64,000 nt of DNA from Lachnospiraceae bacterium. GTDB lineage: Bacteria > Bacillota > Clostridia > Lachnospirales > Lachnospiraceae. The notes under the pieces were generated by a model. The model was not told where the DNA came from and searched no databases. It was given only the letters and a program-made list of their open reading frames with translations. Below, piece by piece: positions 8,945 to 17,037 of this stretch. The stretch spans positions 62,001 through 126,000 of the forward strand of contig CABJAV010000006.1 in assembly GCA_902363675.1 (NCBI GenBank), in the 5' to 3' direction. Positions within the stretch are counted from its first letter, which is position 1; each line of letters begins with the position of its first letter. A program made the position numbers and the translations under genes.

Positions 8945-10053
8945 TGAAGAGAAATATAAGTCGTTATTTATTTTCTATATGTATGATCTTTATATTGGCT
9001 GTATCCGCCGTTTCGGTTATTCCGGTACAGGCAGCAGCGACATACACCCTGACCTTCCGCTCCGGAAATGTGGGAAGCTTTGATACGGCAAAAGTTGGCG
9101 CAGCTGTGAAAAATAGCAGTTTGGTAGAAGTGAAAAAAGAGTACATCAAAGTGAAAGCGAAGAGAGGAGACAGTGTTGCCTCTGCTGTATATGATGCATT
9201 CGGCAGAGCCGTTCAGGGAAGCGGAGATATGAATGCAATGTTTCTTAGTTTTTTGTCTGAGAACAAAGGATACACTCTGTTGGATGAATCTACCTGGGGA
9301 CCAAAAACTTCAGATAACGTTCGGCACAACAAAGAATATGTATTAGATTACGGTACAATCGTCAATCCGGTTTCCTATACCGTTAATTATGTTGATGCGG
9401 AGAGTGGTGATTCGGTAGCAGCTCCAATTTTCAGTTATGGAAGCTCAGGAGACAGTGTTACAGTGGCTCCGGTTACTGTAAGCGAGTATGAGACAGATGA
9501 CGATGCTGTGACAATTATACTGGATAAGAATTCGGATAATACAGTTACTTTCAAATATTCTTATACTGGAGAAACTTTTATACCGGGACAGACAACGCAC
9601 AGAACGGTAACAGAATATCAGACAAACGTAGTCACAGTTACACAGAATAACAACAATAATAACAATAATAATAACGCAAATGTCAATAATCCAAATGCAA
9701 ACAACACGGATGACAATGCAGGAAACAATGATGCAAATGCGGATAATGGCAACAATGCAGACAATGGAAATGATGGTCAGGACATTCCGGATGATGATGT
9801 TCCACTGGACGATGGAAACGGAAATAACAATGGTGACAATGCAGCCACAAATGACTCAGCTAATAATCTGACAAATATTGAGGATGAGCAGACTGCAAAG
9901 AGTGCCAACTCACAGCAGTCTAATTCCTGGATCGTGGGTGGTATCGTTGCAGCAGTTGTATTGGTAGCAGCAGTTATTGGAACAACGCTTGTTATCAGAA
10001 CCCGCAAAACCCGCAAAGCGAATGCCGGGGCAGGCAAAGAAAATAAAAAGTAG
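8944..10053 (+). CDS. Surface protein with MucBP-like domain, Asn/Asp-rich linker and C-terminal anchor
   Basis: The 369-residue product starts with a signal peptide ending VIPVQAAA. A region near residues 145-200 (YTVNYVDAESGDSVAAP) resembles MucBP/Flg_new-type repeats. A low-complexity Asn/Asp/Gly linker spans about residues 235-310, encoded by AAC/AAT repeats. A single membrane helix (WIVGGIVAAVVLVAAVIGTT) is followed by a basic tail. The layout is that of a cell-surface adhesin or anchor held in the membrane. ATG 8944 overlaps the TAA of the previous gene. The exact family is uncertain; domain calls are from reading alone. Confidence 0.7.
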   Translation: MKRNISRYLFSICMIFILAVSAVSVIPVQAAATYTLTFRSGNVGSFDTAKVGAAVKNSSLVEVKKEYIKVKAKRGDSVASAVYDAFGRAVQGSGDMNAMFLSFLSENKGYTLLDESTWGPKTSDNVRHNKEYVLDYGTIVNPVSYTVNYVDAESGDSVAAPIFSYGSSGDSVTVAPVTVSEYETDDDAVTIILDKNSDNTVTFKYSYTGETFIPGQTTHRTVTEYQTNVVTVTQNNNNNNNNNNANVNNPNANNTDDNAGNNDANADNGNNADNGNDGQDIPDDDVPLDDGNGNNNGDNAATNDSANNLTNIEDEQTAKSANSQQSNSWIVGGIVAAVVLVAAVIGTTLVIRTRKTRKANAGAGKENKK

Positions 10054-10105
10054 AAATAAAAGGAAATAAGAAATTATAAAGGATAAGGATAAAAGGAGAT
10101 TAGTT

Positions 10106-10921
10106 ATGAAGAAGAAAGTAGTAGTATCCACATGTGCAGTTGCATTAGCAGGAACATTGGCAGTTGGAGGTGTGTTGGCGTATCTTCATGCACAGACAGA
10201 CACTGTACGCAACGTATTTACCGGTGAACAGGATAACCTGAACGGACATATCGAAGAGGAATTTGAGAAAGATAAGGCAGATCGTTATGTTCCGGGTGAT
10301 GTAATCACAAAGAAGCCGCATGTCGTAAATGAGAGCGATTCGATCACAGCATGGGTTGCTGTAAAAGTAAAGATCAACGTGGCAGACAAGACAATCAGCT
10401 ATAAAGATTTTACAGATAACTACGGAACCATCCAGACAAAGTTCTCAGATACATATAAAGACGGATTTAATACAGGCGACAACGGAGCATTCGAGGAGCT
10501 GGATACGGATGGAAAGGATTACAAACTCTTTATCTATAAGCAGGAAGTTCCAAAGAATACAGCGACTGCTGATATCTTTGATCGTGTGGAAATTCTTTCC
10601 GGCGTGAAGTCTGTATATGCTTCTTCTACAGAGACAAAGAATGTATGGAAAGAAGTAAAGAAGTCTGATTATGATGCAAGTTCCGCACAGAAGAAAGAAG
10701 ATAACGGACGATACTATGTATTAGAAAATTCTATATCAAGTACTACATACGATCCGGAAGCGGATTATTTCGTAGACAAGAACGGAAAAATGACATCTGT
10801 CAGTCTCGGAAAGCTTCCGCACTTTGATATCGATGTAACTGGATATATGGTACAGTCTCAGAATGTAAGTTATGATACTGCAAAGACAGAACTTACAAAT
10901 TTAGCTGCCAAATACGAATAA
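10106..10921 (+). CDS. SipW-dependent-type secreted protein
   Basis: The 271-residue product begins with KKKVVVSTCAVALAGTLAVGG and then VLAYLHAQTDTVRNVFTGE. This is the typical SipW-cognate signal followed by the TDxVxNxFT element common in TasA/camelysin-like proteins of Clostridia. The mature part (DKADRYVPGDVITKKPHVVN, ITAWVAVKV) is soluble and beta-rich and has no membrane anchor. It is the last gene of the cluster, 52 bases after its neighbour, and is closed by the terminator at 10945-10974. A fibre-forming or matrix role is inferred from the family, not shown. Confidence 0.8.
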   Translation: MKKKVVVSTCAVALAGTLAVGGVLAYLHAQTDTVRNVFTGEQDNLNGHIEEEFEKDKADRYVPGDVITKKPHVVNESDSITAWVAVKVKINVADKTISYKDFTDNYGTIQTKFSDTYKDGFNTGDNGAFEELDTDGKDYKLFIYKQEVPKNTATADIFDRVEILSGVKSVYASSTETKNVWKEVKKSDYDASSAQKKEDNGRYYVLENSISSTTYDPEADYFVDKNGKMTSVSLGKLPHFDIDVTGYMVQSQNVSYDTAKTELTNLAAKYE

Positions 10922-10944
10922 AAAATATAAAATTCCACACGAAT

Positions 10945-10974
10945 AAAGACAGGTTTCGCAAAACCTGTCTTTTT
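10945..10974 (+). terminator. Rho-independent terminator after the exported-protein cluster
   Basis: A perfect 12-bp stem (AAAGACAGGTTT / AAACCTGTCTTT) with loop CGCA ends in a T run, 23 bases after the stop of the preceding gene. Confidence 0.93.
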
Positions 10975-11066
10975 CGCATTTGTTAGATATTGAAATTTCG
11001 AAATACATCATATATAATAAACTAGTTATGGAAAGTGTATTTTACCATGGCTTAGGAGGTGGCAAA

Positions 11067-11216
11067 ATGAGCGACTTTTTTATGTGTATTGCACAGTATG
11101 TGATCATACTTCTCGTATTGGTTGCTATCGGTGGAATTGGGGGATTTGTCGGAGTAAAGCTGCGCAAGCGCAAAGATGCCAAGGCGGCGAATACATCAGA
11201 AACGACAAAAGAGTAG
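11067..11216 (+). CDS. Small single-pass membrane protein, function unknown
   Basis: The 49-residue product has one strong membrane helix (about residues 10-32, QYVIILLVLVAIGGIGGFVG) followed by a basic, then polar tail (KLRKRKDAKAANTSE), which predicts a cytoplasmic C-terminus. ATG 11067 is well placed behind TTAGGAGGT. It lies 38 bases before alaS and may be co-transcribed with it. I do not recognise a family. It is too small to rule out chance, but the RBS and clean helix favour a real gene. Confidence 0.65.
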   Translation: MSDFFMCIAQYVIILLVLVAIGGIGGFVGVKLRKRKDAKAANTSETTKE

Positions 11217-11254
11217 ATTGAACGGTTAATGACCGGGTTTGGAGGAAATTGGTA

Positions 11255-13915
11255 ATGAAAAAGAGTTATGGCGTGAACGAGTTGCGCCGGATGTATCTGA
11301 ACTTCTTTGAGAGCAAGGGTCATCTTGCAATGAAGAGCTTTTCATTAGTACCACACAATGACAACAGCTTATTACTGATTAATGCGGGTATGGCACCGCT
11401 TAAGCCATATTTTACAGGACAGGAGATTCCACCAAGAAGACGTGTGACCACATGTCAGAAATGTGTTCGTACAGGTGATATTGAAAACGTTGGTAAGACA
11501 GCACGTCACCTTACATTTTTTGAAATGCTTGGAAACTTTTCTTTTGGTGATTATTTTAAACATGAGGCGATTGCATGGTCTTGGGAATTTTTAACAGAAG
11601 TACTAGGACTTGAGAAGGATCGCCTGTATCCATCAATCTATGGAGAGGATGATGAGGCATACGATATCTGGACCAAGGAAGTTGGTGTACCGGGAGATCG
11701 TATTACACGTTTCTACCGTGATCCAGAGACCGGTGAATGTGATAACTTCTGGGAGCATGGTGCTGGTCCTTGCGGTCCATGTTCTGAAATTTACTATGAT
11801 AGAGGCGAAAAATACGGATGTGGCAAGCCGGATTGTAAGGTAGGCTGTGACTGTGACCGTTACATGGAAGTATGGAACAACGTATTTACCCAGTTCGAGG
11901 GAGATGGCAAGGGCGGTTATACTGAACTTGCACAGAAGAATATTGATACCGGTATGGGATTGGAGCGTCTTGCAGTTGTTATGCAGGATGTAGAGTCTGT
12001 ATTTGATATTGATACAATGAAAGCCATCCGTGACAAGATTTGTGAAATGTCTGGAAAGAAATATCAGGTAGACGCAATGGATGATGTATCCATCCGTCTG
12101 ATCACAGATCATATCCGTTCCTCAACATTTCTTGTATCCGATGGTGTTATGCCGAGCAATGAGGGAAGAGGATACGTGCTTCGCCGTCTGATCCGTCGTG
12201 CTGCACGTCACGGAAAGATGCTTGGCATTGATGGACTGTTCCTTGCAAAGCTTTCTGAGACTGTTATCAATGAGAGCAAGGACGGATATCCAGAACTGGA
12301 AGAGAAGAAAGATTTCATCTTCAAGGTTCTGACACAGGAAGAAGAGAAATTTAATAAGACTATCGATCAGGGACTTGCAATTCTTTCTGATTTGATGGAG
12401 GAGATGAAGAAGAACGGAACCAAGGAGTTATCCGGTGCCGATACTTTCAAACTTTATGATACTTATGGATTCCCGGTTGATCTGACCGAAGAAATCCTTG
12501 AGGAACAGGGATTTAGCTATAACGAAGACGAATTCAAGGCATGCATGGAGGAACAGAGACAGAAGGCAAGAAATGCACGTAAGGTTACAAACTACATGGG
12601 TGCAGATGCTACTGTTTACGAGCAGATTGATCCTGCTATTACAACCGAATTTGTTGGTTATGATAACCTGACTTATACATCAAAAGTTACGGTAATGACT
12701 ACAGAAACTGAAATCGTTGAAGCACTCTCAGAGGGGGATGCAGGAACTATCATCGTAGAGAAAACACCTTTCTATGCAACTATGGGTGGTCAGCAGGGCG
12801 ATAAAGGTGAAATTCGTACTGCAGATGGTGTATTTGCCGTAGAAGATACCATCAAGCTTTTAGGTGGCAAATACGGACACATCGGACATATGGTATCCGG
12901 TATGATTCGTTCCGGAGAGAAAGTAGAACTTGCAGTAGATGCAAAACTTCGTGCACAGACCTGTGCAAATCATTCTGCAACTCATTTGCTGCAGAAAGCA
13001 TTGCGTGAAGTATTAGGTACTCACGTTGAGCAGGCAGGATCTTATCAGGACAGTGAGCGTACCAGATTTGACTTCACACATTTTGCTGCAATGACAGCAG
13101 AGGAGTTACAGAAGGTAGAAGATATTGTAAATGAGAAGATTAACGAGGCTATTCCGGTACGTACCGATATCATGACCGTTGACGAAGCAAAGAAGACCGG
13201 AGCGATGGCTCTCTTTGGTGAGAAGTATGGCGAGACGGTACGTGTCGTATCCATGGACGATTTCTCCAAGGAATTTTGTGGAGGCACACATGTAGCCAAT
13301 ACATCCGATATAAAGACATTCAAGATCCTTTCCGAGAGCGGTGTAGCAGCTGGTGTGCGTCGTATCGAGGCACTTACAGGTGACAATGTCATTGCATATT
13401 ACAAGAAGATGGAAGCAGATTTTGAAGCAGCTGCCAAGGCTGTAAAATCCACACCTGCAAATCTTCTTGACCGTCTTGAGCATCTGACCGCAGAGCTGAA
13501 AGCATTACAGAGCGAGAATGAGTCTTTAAAGAGCAAAGCAGCAAAAGATGCATTGGGCGATGTAATGAATCAGGTAAAAGAAATCAAGGGTGTCAAGCTT
13601 CTTGCAACAAGCGTTTCCGGAGTAGATATGAACGGACTCCGTGATTTGGGAGATCAGCTGAAGGACAAGCTTGGCGAAGGTGTTGTAGTGATTGCCTCTG
13701 AGAACGATGGCAAAGTAAACCTTATCGCTATGGCAACAGACGAAGCTATGAAACAGGGAGCACATGCAGGAAACCTTATTAAAGCAATCGCAGGCAAAGT
13801 CGGCGGTGGCGGCGGTGGACGTCCAAATATGGCACAGGCCGGAGGAAAGAATCCAGCAGGTATTCCGGATGCAATTGCAGAAGCTGCAACAGCATTGGAA
13901 GGAATGCTCGGATAA
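11255..13915 (+). CDS. alaS: Alanine--tRNA ligase
   Basis: The 886-residue class II synthetase charges tRNA-Ala. The N-terminal catalytic domain begins KSYGVNELRRMYLNFFESKG and contains MAPLKPYFTG and motif 2 around NVGKTARHLTFFEMLGNFSFG. The editing domain has the zinc site HSATHLL...EFCGGTHV. The C-terminal part carries a coiled coil and a glycine-rich end (GGGGGGRPNMAQAGGK). ATG 11255 follows GGAGGA by 8 bases; an upstream TTG is less likely. No T-box leader is visible in the short upstream gap. Confidence 0.98.
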   Translation: MKKSYGVNELRRMYLNFFESKGHLAMKSFSLVPHNDNSLLLINAGMAPLKPYFTGQEIPPRRRVTTCQKCVRTGDIENVGKTARHLTFFEMLGNFSFGDYFKHEAIAWSWEFLTEVLGLEKDRLYPSIYGEDDEAYDIWTKEVGVPGDRITRFYRDPETGECDNFWEHGAGPCGPCSEIYYDRGEKYGCGKPDCKVGCDCDRYMEVWNNVFTQFEGDGKGGYTELAQKNIDTGMGLERLAVVMQDVESVFDIDTMKAIRDKICEMSGKKYQVDAMDDVSIRLITDHIRSSTFLVSDGVMPSNEGRGYVLRRLIRRAARHGKMLGIDGLFLAKLSETVINESKDGYPELEEKKDFIFKVLTQEEEKFNKTIDQGLAILSDLMEEMKKNGTKELSGADTFKLYDTYGFPVDLTEEILEEQGFSYNEDEFKACMEEQRQKARNARKVTNYMGADATVYEQIDPAITTEFVGYDNLTYTSKVTVMTTETEIVEALSEGDAGTIIVEKTPFYATMGGQQGDKGEIRTADGVFAVEDTIKLLGGKYGHIGHMVSGMIRSGEKVELAVDAKLRAQTCANHSATHLLQKALREVLGTHVEQAGSYQDSERTRFDFTHFAAMTAEELQKVEDIVNEKINEAIPVRTDIMTVDEAKKTGAMALFGEKYGETVRVVSMDDFSKEFCGGTHVANTSDIKTFKILSESGVAAGVRRIEALTGDNVIAYYKKMEADFEAAAKAVKSTPANLLDRLEHLTAELKALQSENESLKSKAAKDALGDVMNQVKEIKGVKLLATSVSGVDMNGLRDLGDQLKDKLGEGVVVIASENDGKVNLIAMATDEAMKQGAHAGNLIKAIAGKVGGGGGGRPNMAQAGGKNPAGIPDAIAEAATALEGMLG

Positions 13916-13927
13916 AATACAATGTAT

Positions 13928-13962
13928 AAAATACGCACTGAGAAATCAGTGCGTATTTTTTA
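13928..13962 (+). terminator. Rho-independent terminator after alaS
   Basis: The stem AAAATACGCACTG / CAGTGCGTATTTTT with a 6-base loop ends in a T run, 13 bases past the alaS stop. Confidence 0.93.
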
Positions 13963-14103
13963 TGCTTAAATACTTCACAAGTTCCTATCCTTAGTTTCGA
14001 AAAACACAAATGAAGGTAGAAAAATCAACTATATATTCATAAAAAACGAAGAAATTACCCCAATTCGAGCAGAAGACCGATTTACTGGAACGTTCCATGA
14101 AAT

Positions 14104-14289
14104 GAAATCGCAGAATCTGTAAATACGATTTCACATGCCATTGAAGATGGTGTCAGTGGTGTTGTATTGGCAGCGGACAGCACACAGGTGCTCGTTTTAG
14201 ATATGGATAAAATTTCTCATAAAATGGACGAAAACTTCGCAATCGCAGACGGATTGCGGAAAGAGATATCTGTATTTACAAAGCTGTAA
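14104..14289 (+). pseudogene. 3' relic of a methyl-accepting chemotaxis receptor gene
   Basis: An uninterrupted 61-codon stretch without a start codon encodes a sequence like the C-terminal end of Lachnospiraceae chemotaxis receptors. It contains EIAESVNTISHAI, GVVLAADSTQVLVLDMDK and KMDENFAIADGLRKE, then stops at TAA 14287. The frame is closed by TGA immediately upstream (14098-14100), and no receptor body precedes it. It fills part of the roughly 500-base gap between alaS and rpsU. I see no other gene in 13963-14100. The family assignment is by pattern memory and moderately sure. Confidence 0.55.
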
Positions 14290-14319
14290 GAGAAACTGGA
14301 AAAAAATTGCCGAAACCTA

Positions 14320-14347
14320 TTGACAAATTGGGATATTTTGATAAAAT
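14320..14347 (+). promoter_or_regulatory. Sigma-A promoter for rpsU
   Basis: TTGACA (14320-14325), a 16-base spacer and TAAAAT (14342-14347) lie about 70 bases before the rpsU start. The perfect -35 box fits a strong ribosomal-protein promoter. Confidence 0.75.
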
Positions 14348-14418
14348 AATCGATAGTGCAATTAAGTTTACCTTACAGTTGATGCACAATACGCAACTGG
14401 AGGGAGGTTAGGTGTAGA

Positions 14419-14595
14419 ATGTCTAGTGTAATCGTAAAAGAGAATGAGACTTTAGATAGCGCATTACGTCGTTTCAAGAGAAACTGCGCAAAGGCTGGAA
14501 TTCAGCAGGAGATTCGTAAGAGAGAGCATTACGAGAAGCCGAGCGTAAAGCGTAAGAAGAAATCTGAAGCTGCTAGAAAAAGAAAATACAACTAG
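14419..14595 (+). CDS. rpsU: 30S ribosomal protein S21
   Basis: The 58-residue basic protein begins [20 protein letters not shown], the S21 signature, and ends in a Lys/Arg-rich tail ([15 protein letters not shown]). It is a small-subunit protein near the 3' end of 16S rRNA. ATG 14419 follows GGGAGG (14402-14407). The gene stands alone between its own promoter (14320-14347) and a GC-rich terminator (14607-14637). Confidence 0.97.
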   Translation: MSSVIVKENETLDSALRRFKRNCAKAGIQQEIRKREHYEKPSVKRKKKSEAARKRKYN

Positions 14596-14606
14596 TTGTG
14601 TTTAAG

Positions 14607-14637
14607 CAACCCCGGGATTCGTCCCGGGGTTGTTTTT
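14607..14637 (+). terminator. Rho-independent terminator after rpsU
   Basis: A perfect 11-bp GC-rich stem (CAACCCCGGGA / TCCCGGGGTTG) with tetraloop TTCG and a T5 tail lies 12 bases past the rpsU stop. Confidence 0.97.
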
Positions 14638-14658
14638 ATGTAAAAATCCCGCTATAAT
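14630..14658 (+). promoter_or_regulatory. Probable promoter for the Gfo/Idh oxidoreductase gene
   Basis: TTGTTT (14630-14635), a 17-base spacer and a perfect TATAAT (14653-14658) overlap the tail of the rpsU terminator and lie 30 bases before the ATG at 14689. The -35 box is weak. Confidence 0.5.
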
Positions 14659-14688
14659 GAAACAAAAACGACATAGGAGTGATTACAA

Positions 14689-15663
14689 ATGATCAAATAT
14701 CGTTGGGCAACATTGGGTTGCGGTGTAATTGCCAACCAGCTTGCACAGGCATTACAGGCACAGGGAAGCAACTTGTATTCGGTGGCGAACCGCACACATG
14801 ACAAGGCAGTTGCATTCGCAGAAAAGTACGGCATCGAAAAAGTCTATGAGGATATTGATGAAGTTTTTACAGATGACAACGTCGACATCATTTATATTTC
14901 GACTCCACACAACACACATATCAAATATCTGCGTAAAGCATTGGCAGCGGGAAAGCATGTACTGTGTGAAAAATCGATTACATTGAACAGTCAGGAACTG
15001 GATGAAGCCATAAAGCTTGCAGAGGACAACCATGTGATTCTAGCGGAGGCTATGACCATCTATCACATGCCTATTTATAAGAAATTAAATGAAATCATTG
15101 CATCTGACATTTTAGGGGAATTGAAGCTTTTGCAGATGAATTTTGGAAGTTATAAAGAGTATGATATGAATAATCGCTTTTTCAATCGTAATTTAGCGGG
15201 AGGAGCAATGTTAGACATTGGTGTCTACGCATTGTCTTTCGTGCGCTGGTTTTTAAGTGAAAAACCCGACCAGATTCTGTCACAGGTAAAATATGCACCG
15301 ACAGGAGTGGATGAGCAGGCGGGTATCCTTTTAAAAAATAAGAAGGAAGAGATGGCAACGGTAATCCTTTCACTTCATGCAAAGCAGCCGAAGAGAGGAT
15401 TGATCGCTTTTGATAAGGGATATGTGGAACTATATGAATATCCGAGAGGTCAGGAAGCGGTGATCACATATACGAAGGACGGACACACTGAGACAATTCG
15501 GGAGGGTGAGACCAATCGTGCACTTGAATATGAAGTGCTGGATATGGAAGCTGCCGTGGCAGGAGAAAAAGATGACATGCATCTGGATTATACGAGGGAT
15601 GTCATGGATATGATGACGCAGATCCGGCAGGAGTGGGGCATGCGTTATCCGGAGGAAGAGTAG
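14689..15663 (+). CDS. Gfo/Idh/MocA family NAD(P)-dependent oxidoreductase
   Basis: The 324-residue protein has an N-terminal Rossmann fold (WATLGCGVIANQLAQAL) and the motif following the cofactor pocket, HVLCEKSITLN (about residues 94-104), where most members have EKP. The C-terminal half is the alpha/beta substrate domain (GGAMLDIGVYALSFVRWFL). Members oxidise or reduce sugars, inositols or trans-dihydrodiols; the substrate cannot be read from sequence. It is followed after 12 bases by a MerR-methyltransferase fusion gene, with which it is probably co-transcribed. Confidence 0.88.
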   Translation: MIKYRWATLGCGVIANQLAQALQAQGSNLYSVANRTHDKAVAFAEKYGIEKVYEDIDEVFTDDNVDIIYISTPHNTHIKYLRKALAAGKHVLCEKSITLNSQELDEAIKLAEDNHVILAEAMTIYHMPIYKKLNEIIASDILGELKLLQMNFGSYKEYDMNNRFFNRNLAGGAMLDIGVYALSFVRWFLSEKPDQILSQVKYAPTGVDEQAGILLKNKKEEMATVILSLHAKQPKRGLIAFDKGYVELYEYPRGQEAVITYTKDGHTETIREGETNRALEYEVLDMEAAVAGEKDDMHLDYTRDVMDMMTQIRQEWGMRYPEEE

Positions 15664-15675
15664 TAAAAAGCAAAT

Positions 15676-16854
15676 ATGAAAAGTAAAAGGTATTATTCAT
15701 CTGGTCAGTTCGCAAAGAAAGCTCATGTAACACTTCGAACGATACGATATTATGATAAACAGAATATTTTAAAACCGACGTCAAAGACACCGGCGGGCGC
15801 CCGTCTGTATACAGAGGCTGATTTTGCAAAGCTGCAGCAGATTCTTCTTTTGAAATATCTGGGGTTTTCTTTGCAGGACATTCGTGAGATGACCCTTGCA
15901 TCTGCGGATCAGCAGTATCTGTTAGAATCCATGCGTGTGCAGAAAAAGCTGATTCAGGCACGCATCGAGGAAATGCAGGCAATGAATGACGCGATTGACA
16001 GTACGATGAATGCGATTCAGCAGAAACAGGAGTTGGACTGGAATCGTATGTTCGATCTGATTCATCTGACTGCGGTGGAGCGGAGCTTGAAGACGCAGTA
16101 CCAGAATGCAGCAAATATTTCCGCCCGTATTCGTTTGCACCGGGAGTATTCTGTGAATCCGAAAGGATGGTTTCCGTGGCTGCTTGAGCAGTGTGAGTTA
16201 CATGAAGATATGCGAATTCTCGAGATCGGCTGTGGAAACGGTGCACTTTGGAGCGAGAACCAGAAGCGGATTCCGATGGATATACAAGTAGTACTTTCAG
16301 ACCAATCAGATGGAATGCTTCGTGATGTGCAGCACGAGCTGGGTGAGGATAAACGTTTTTCCTATGAGAAATTTGATTGTAAAGAGATTCCATATAGGGA
16401 AGCGGAGTTTGATCTGGTTATTGCGAATCACGTATTGTTTTATTGTGAGGATATTTCACAGGTACTGTCTGAATGTAAAAGGGTACTTCGACCGAACGGT
16501 CAGTTTTTATGCAGTACATATGGACATAATCACATGAAAGAAATTACCGAACTGGTTCAACGGTTTAATAAGGATATTGTGCTGTCTGCGGATTGTCTGT
16601 ATGAACATTTTGGACTGGAAAATGGTGCAGATATTTTGAATGCATTTTTTGATGAGGTAGAAGAACGTATTTATGAAGATGCCATTGAAATAGATGAGCC
16701 GGAACCGTTGATTTCCTATATTTTGTCCTGTCATGGAAATCAGAATCAACTGTTGCTGGATCAATATAAAGAATTTGGTGAGTTTGTTTCAAATCAAATG
16801 CGTGGCGGATTTCATATTACAAAAGAGGCGGGAGCATTTGTTTGCAGAAAATAA
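15676..16854 (+). CDS. MerR-type regulator fused to a SAM-dependent methyltransferase
   Basis: The 392-residue protein has two parts. Residues 1-75 are a MerR winged helix (YSSGQFAKKAHVTLRTIRYYD, then LQQILLLKYLGFSLQDI) followed by the usual dimerisation helix up to about residue 125. Residues from about 150 form a class I methyltransferase with the SAM motif ILEIGCGNGALW and a VLRPNGQFLCSTYG strand. The methyltransferase replaces the ligand-binding domain of a MerR protein. DNA binding and methyl transfer are expected from the families; substrate and target are unknown. The gene ends before the terminator at 16891-16914. Confidence 0.85.
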   Translation: MKSKRYYSSGQFAKKAHVTLRTIRYYDKQNILKPTSKTPAGARLYTEADFAKLQQILLLKYLGFSLQDIREMTLASADQQYLLESMRVQKKLIQARIEEMQAMNDAIDSTMNAIQQKQELDWNRMFDLIHLTAVERSLKTQYQNAANISARIRLHREYSVNPKGWFPWLLEQCELHEDMRILEIGCGNGALWSENQKRIPMDIQVVLSDQSDGMLRDVQHELGEDKRFSYEKFDCKEIPYREAEFDLVIANHVLFYCEDISQVLSECKRVLRPNGQFLCSTYGHNHMKEITELVQRFNKDIVLSADCLYEHFGLENGADILNAFFDEVEERIYEDAIEIDEPEPLISYILSCHGNQNQLLLDQYKEFGEFVSNQMRGGFHITKEAGAFVCRK

Positions 16855-16890
16855 ATAGTGAAATTTTTAAATTTATTTAAAAAGTACTTG

Positions 16891-16914
16891 AAGGTGACCT
16901 TGGGTCACCTTTTA
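16891..16914 (+). terminator. Rho-independent terminator after the MerR-methyltransferase gene
   Basis: AAGGTGAC and GTCACCTT pair around a short CTTGG loop and are followed by TTATA. The stem is 8 bp and the T run is short, so efficiency is uncertain. Confidence 0.75.
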
Positions 16915-16943
16915 TAATACATGTAACAGAGTTAAAAATAGTG

Positions 16944-17013
16944 TCAAGTTTTCTATGAAAACTTGATATGCAGCGTCAGTTCATTTGCTGAAAGCAAATT
17001 TTGCATGAGCTGA
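16944..17013 (+). promoter_or_regulatory. Structured leader upstream of the rhamnose genes
   Basis: Two hairpins lie just before rfbB. The first is a perfect 10-bp inverted repeat TCAAGTTTTC-TAT-GAAAACTTGA (16944-16966). The second pairs TCAGTTCATTTGC with GCAAAT...ATGAGCTGA around loop TGAAA with one bulge (16976-17013). Neither has a T tract, so these look like RNA structure or an operator rather than a terminator. I know no named motif that matches. Confidence 0.4.
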
Positions 17014-17037
17014 TGTTCAAGAATGGAGGAAATGGAA

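Noticed and set aside
9640..9880. AAC/AAT-rich tract resembling a microsatellite or CRISPR-like repeat
   Set aside because: It is in frame within a surface protein and encodes an Asn/Asp-rich linker; there are no regular spacers.
15602..16393. A 263-codon minus-strand open frame across the Gfo/Idh and MerR genes
   Set aside because: It spans two real genes on the other strand and has no recognisable motif or RBS.
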